From Beroe ovata (taxonomy: Eukaryota; Ctenophora; Nuda; Beroida; Beroidae), in the NCBI GenBank assembly GCA_946803715.1, contig CAMPET010000081.1:149231-213230 (forward strand): a DNA stretch of 64,000 nt. The letters are read 5' to 3'. The position numbers and the translations under genes are program-made. This document shows positions 60,001 to 64,000 of the stretch, piece by piece (position 1 is the first letter of the stretch; each line of letters opens with the position of its first letter). The notes beneath the pieces are model-generated. The model saw only the letters and a list, made by a program, of their open reading frames with translations, did no database searches and was not told the DNA's origin.

Positions 60001-63000
60001 TACCTGCACTGTGACAAATGTGACAAATAGCCCCTTTTCCACAGTGTCACTCGTCTCACTGCCACAGATGTCAGATTTTATGGTGAGATAACATCATTCA
60101 TAACAACACTCAATTATTGCAGCACCTACTTCGCTGCACTACAAGTCGCCAAAGGGGCCGGAAAGACCCTGAACTTAACAGCGTGAGTGTTCAGGTGTTC
60201 TTATCATCACAGATTCTGTAATAATTGCACCAGTATATCATTATAGATAGAACCAACTAAAATTACTTCTCTTTTCTTCTTTAGAACAGAACGTTTTAAC
60301 CAATGAGGTCACCCGCATCTAATAATTCATCCCATTTGTAGAACCCTCATGTTTGTGAGTATGTGCAGATGGACACTGACCACAATCAGAAACACGCCTG
60401 TGGGCAAGGTCCTGGCTCTTGATGGCATCGTAGACATGCATAAAGTCTTGGGATGCTTCTATGCGTTCTTCGCCTTTCTTCATACTGTTGCTCATGTATT
60501 CACATTCAGTAAGTTCAATATGAAAATTCAACTGTTGGACAGAGCAAATTGGGCAGCCAGGCAAGGCGATATTGGATCATAACACATTATGTTCACAGTT
60601 GAGTTCGCTGAGAGGAATAGAGACCCAATATCAGGGGATATTGACTATCATGCTCTTGTTAAAAGTAAGAACACTTCATGCTTCACCCAAACTCCCACTA
60701 AACCCATAACTCGGCAACGAGTCTACATCTCGTGTTGGAATAATAATTTGTGATAAATATCCTTTTCTCTCTCAGTCGGTGGACATCCGAATATCCACGG
60801 CTCTTACATATCAGGAGTTCTACTGGTGTGCATCCTCTGCGTCATGCTGCCTTTCTCTCACTCCTGCGTCAGGAGAAGGGGACAGTTCTCGGTGAGTGTC
60901 ACATTGTGATAAGTCTATTAATTAGGCTAGCTATGCAGTAGTTTATATTGAATTAGTGCAGTGACAACCCTTTACCATGAAATTTTATCATATTCTCGTC
61001 TCAGCAATTCTACTGGGTCCACTTCTTCTCGTATTGGATGCTGGCTATCGGATCCATCCTGCACTGTGTAAATGCATGGAAATGGATGTGCGTCCCTCTT
61101 ATCATCTACTTCTTGGAGAAAGTAGCGAATCTCAACTTTGTTAGACAAGCTTTGTACGGCAAGTTCAGGATCATCAACTACAAAGTCTTACCATCGAACG
61201 TTAGTCGGATTTCAATTCTCAGTAATGCCCAGAATTCCAAGAAGTATATAACACAGCATAGGCATCACCGTTGCCTTACAGATTTATGCAGATAATTATG
61301 CAAATTCATGCAGGTGATCGAGCTACACATTTCACGACCAGCGACTTTCAACTTTAACTCGGGCTCCTACGCTTTCATAACAATTCCATACATCACCAAG
61401 TACGAGAAACATCCCTTCACCATATCGTCCAGTTCAGAGGATAGAGAGAAGATAACTTTCCACATCAAGTGAGTATTTTTACATAGAGACACGTGTGCTG
61501 AGTGTAGTACATATTGTCTACGTAAGCAAACCTTTTGTATACCTAGTTCTTCAGAAATTGATAGAAATAGAAATCAACATTCCTTGGCGCCCTTAATTCT
61601 ATTTTACTGACCCTATATCACTGCATTCTTGTAATAAAAGTATGATGATGTAGTATAGAAAACACTGCATCAATATAAACAATCCTAACACCGCTAAATC
61701 ATCCTCCTTCTTACAGGATGGAAAGAGGATGGACCAAGAAACTGTACGAAGTGTTGTCTAAAGATGCCGAGGTGAAGAAGAGGAGGGAAGCAAAGAATGA
61801 TGAGAATGGTGTCAACGGCAAGGATGTGGCTCTGGAAGTTGAGTCTGTAAGGAAGAAGACAGGCAAATATGCATACCTTGAAAACTTTGGGTAAGTGTGC
61901 TCGGCTTATAATTGATGAGGCAGGGTGTTCTGTATTGAAGAAAAACACTATGTTCTGTGTCAATTTCCTGGTGTCACCATAAGTAACCATGTTTTCAACC
62001 CTCAGGCAACTCGTAAAGAGGGACCTTGAGGTGTATGTTGATGGACCGTATGGAACACCTGCTACCGAGATATTTGAGAGTGAACATGCTGTTCTTGTAG
62101 CAGCAGGCATAGGTGCGCTCTGCTAATTTGACTACGCCAATTCTTGTGAATACATGTTGTTTAGATGGGTTAAATATAAGAAAATTTGATATTTTGATGA
62201 CTTCGTCCTCCTCAGGTGTAACACCGTTTGCCTCAATCTTGCAAACTATTGTTGATAAGTACAACAAAAGCGGATGCTTCTGTCACGAATGTGGCTGCTG
62301 GAATGACCACGGGACTTTCAACATCAAAGTTAAGAAGGTAAGAATACTGACTACTAGAGGGATATCACAGGAATTATAGGGAAGTTAACTTAATGAGAAG
62401 ATGCAGGCTTCGTGAATGAACGCTGGAATTCGATAAAAACGGGAGAATTTCGACAAATGTGATCATGACCGATGTTTCAGCTCGACTTTGTGTGGATTAC
62501 TCGGGATCAGAAGAGTTTGCAGTGGTTCTTGGAGTTGCTGAAGCGGATGGAAGAGGTAATGGATCGGTTCACAAGCTTCAACCCGCGACACGGGGAGGAA
62601 AACTCTCATAGAGGACACACGGGCCACAGACTCAGGAAGATCATTGGTCACCATAACGATAAGAGTGAGTGGATAAGTGTGGGTGAGAGAATGAGGTTGA
62701 TGTTCAACTTGAAGATTCGTAGCTTTATCGATCTAATTGCTAATTGGCTAATCAACCAGTTGGCTAAGAGCTAATTGGCTGATCGGTAAAGCTACAGATT
62801 TCCGGCTTTGTAAGCTAGCTCATTTACTAAAGTACTAAGTCAAACTTCTGCTCAGAAGAAAACATTGAGTTGAATGAAGTTGAGGAAGACTCCAATAAAC
62901 TGGAGACAGCGGCAGAGGAGCACAATGGTGAATGAAAATTCGGTGATTTGTTTGTTTGTAGAATGTTTACAATCCCCTCAGACATAAATGCTTGGCTACG

Positions 63001-63716
63001 CCCTACGCAGACAAGTCAGAATAGACTCTGAGATAAAATGGAGTATTTTCCTCATTATAATGTCATGATATTGTAATTCGTCCATCAGGGGAAGTTCAAC
63101 AAGAGAGGTTCCTCGACATTAACATCTACTTGACCTCAGCTCTTTCCAAGAAAGATTTCAGAGCGGTGGGGCTACAGGTAATTCTATCACGGAGCTCAAT
63201 CTTTTTCTAAAATATTGATATTTTCTCTATTGTTTTACTATTCACACACACGATAATGTTTTGTATTCTAAATATGGCATAATGGTTTTCAGTACGCGCT
63301 TCAACTGATGAAGGAGGGCAACCCTGAGGGACAAGACCACATCACAGGACTGAGAGCACAGACTAACACGGGACGACCCGACTGGAATGAACTGTTCGAG
63401 AAGATAGTTGACCCTCAGAAAAAACGAAAGGTACTTATCCCAACATTCGCATGATATTCTCTGTGTGACCTACTCCAACAAAATGCCATATATTATGAGA
63501 TGTTGTTGGGGCACGCTACTTTGCCGCACCCAAGAATTGCTGATGGGTTGAAAATCAATAGTATTGGGTTTGGAAATTGATTGAAATACAGAACTGACAT
63601 TTGATTCAATTCCTTCCCAGGTGACTGTCTTTTTCTGCGGTTCACCAGTGATAGAGGAGGTTCTCAAAGCTCAGTGCGTCGCCAGGAACTACAAATTCAA
63701 AGCAGAGAAGTTCTAA
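57089..63716 (+). CDS. NOX5: NOX5-type Ca2+-regulated NADPH oxidase
   Basis: Transfers electrons from NADPH via FAD and two hemes across the membrane to make superoxide; Ca2+ binding activates it. 24 exons, all in phase, 982 aa: 57089-57164, 57805-57959, 58137-58231, 58373-58481, 58603-58694, 58922-59036, 59140-59317, 59402-59470, 59575-59701, 59795-59986, 60123-60182, 60342-60508, 60599-60664, 60776-60891, 61005-61199, 61314-61468, 61717-61890, 62006-62112, 62216-62337, 62481-62664, 62856-62927, 63089-63177, 63293-63430, 63621-63716. Five EF-hand loops: 88-99, 155-166, 226-237, 271-282 and 313-324. Heme ligands appear as two His-x13-His pairs, 456/470 and 545/559. FAD motif HPFTISS (637-643); NADPH motif GIGVTPFAS (about 748-756); VFFCGSP; C-terminal Phe as in NOX enzymes. 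A basic insert (about 675-700) sits where human NOX5 has its regulatory loop. The exon-4 donor (58481) and first exon are the least certain points. Confidence 0.93.
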
Positions 63717-64000
63717 ACTATGACTGTCTCTATATAAGTAGTATTCATGGTAACACAATAACGCATGACGTCAAAACGTCTGTGACGTCATAGAATCACG
63801 CGTGAGAAGAAGAACACATGCATGATTGCGTGATGGATGCGTGACTCACTGCATGCACAACGTAGCATAGAACGCATTATTTGGAGGACGCACAGTCACA
63901 CCGACAATTGAATAGTGAAGGCAATAGAAGGATAGATGTAGTGCCCTCTATTATAGTTGAGATATGAACAAATTTGATAGATATTTTTATTGAGGATATC

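Overview
The window is nuclear DNA from an animal. It carries an intronless Jun gene with a recognisable bZIP domain, many-exon genes whose GT/AG introns keep reading phase, a nuclear tRNA-Leu with Pol III boxes, and abundant CA/TG microsatellites. Single-base Ns mark a draft assembly. Introns are mostly about 60-600 bp, and the DNA is AT-rich with a few GC-rich patches. I cannot name the species; an invertebrate with compact, intron-rich genes fits best. Exons were read by hand, checking that each splice phase fits the next exon. The models for the acyl-CoA ligase, NADPH oxidase, ATP-grasp and zinc-finger genes each add up to a whole number of codons.

Left part (1-13.5 kb). A minus-strand single-exon gene (775-1809) encodes a signal-peptide, Ig-domain, single-pass membrane protein whose tail runs into a TG microsatellite. 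Next is the intronless minus-strand jun gene (5357-6454), with a compact promoter (TATA, CCAAT, CRE/ATF-like sites, E-boxes and a perfect CArG box). A GC-rich nest of inverted repeats follows (about 6.9-7.93 kb), with a TA-flanked element at its core. Then comes a complete 17-exon minus-strand long-chain acyl-CoA synthetase (8343-13499, 672 aa).

Middle part (13.5-44 kb). After a gene-poor stretch, a 12-exon plus-strand gene (17404-24274, 557 aa) encodes a membrane-anchored ATP-grasp protein that resembles the MysC (mycosporine-glycine pathway) group but has a changed metal-binding motif. A tRNA-Leu(AAG) lies at 25.9 kb, beside direct and inverted duplications that sit next to single Ns. A plus-strand gene (30736-37373) encodes a protein with one C2H2 zinc finger and a long Ser/Asp-rich tail, with a possible alternative last exon. 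An unrecognised 278-aa gene (40497-42937) and a weaker 70-aa membrane-protein model (43514-44070) follow.

Right part (44-64 kb). A long gene-poor stretch leads to two small orphan genes (48937-51955, 148 aa; 53488-55176, 81 aa). The first carries a 490-bp Tc1/mariner-like MITE in its first intron. The window ends with a complete 24-exon NOX5-type calcium-regulated NADPH oxidase (57089-63716, 982 aa) with five EF-hands.

The genes are independent transcription units, not an operon or cluster. Jun, the acyl-CoA synthetase and the oxidase have clear conserved roles. The most unusual items are the ATP-grasp gene with its degenerate active-site motif, the immediate-early-style Jun promoter, and a palindromic decamer (TAGGTACCTA) that occurs far more often than chance across the window.
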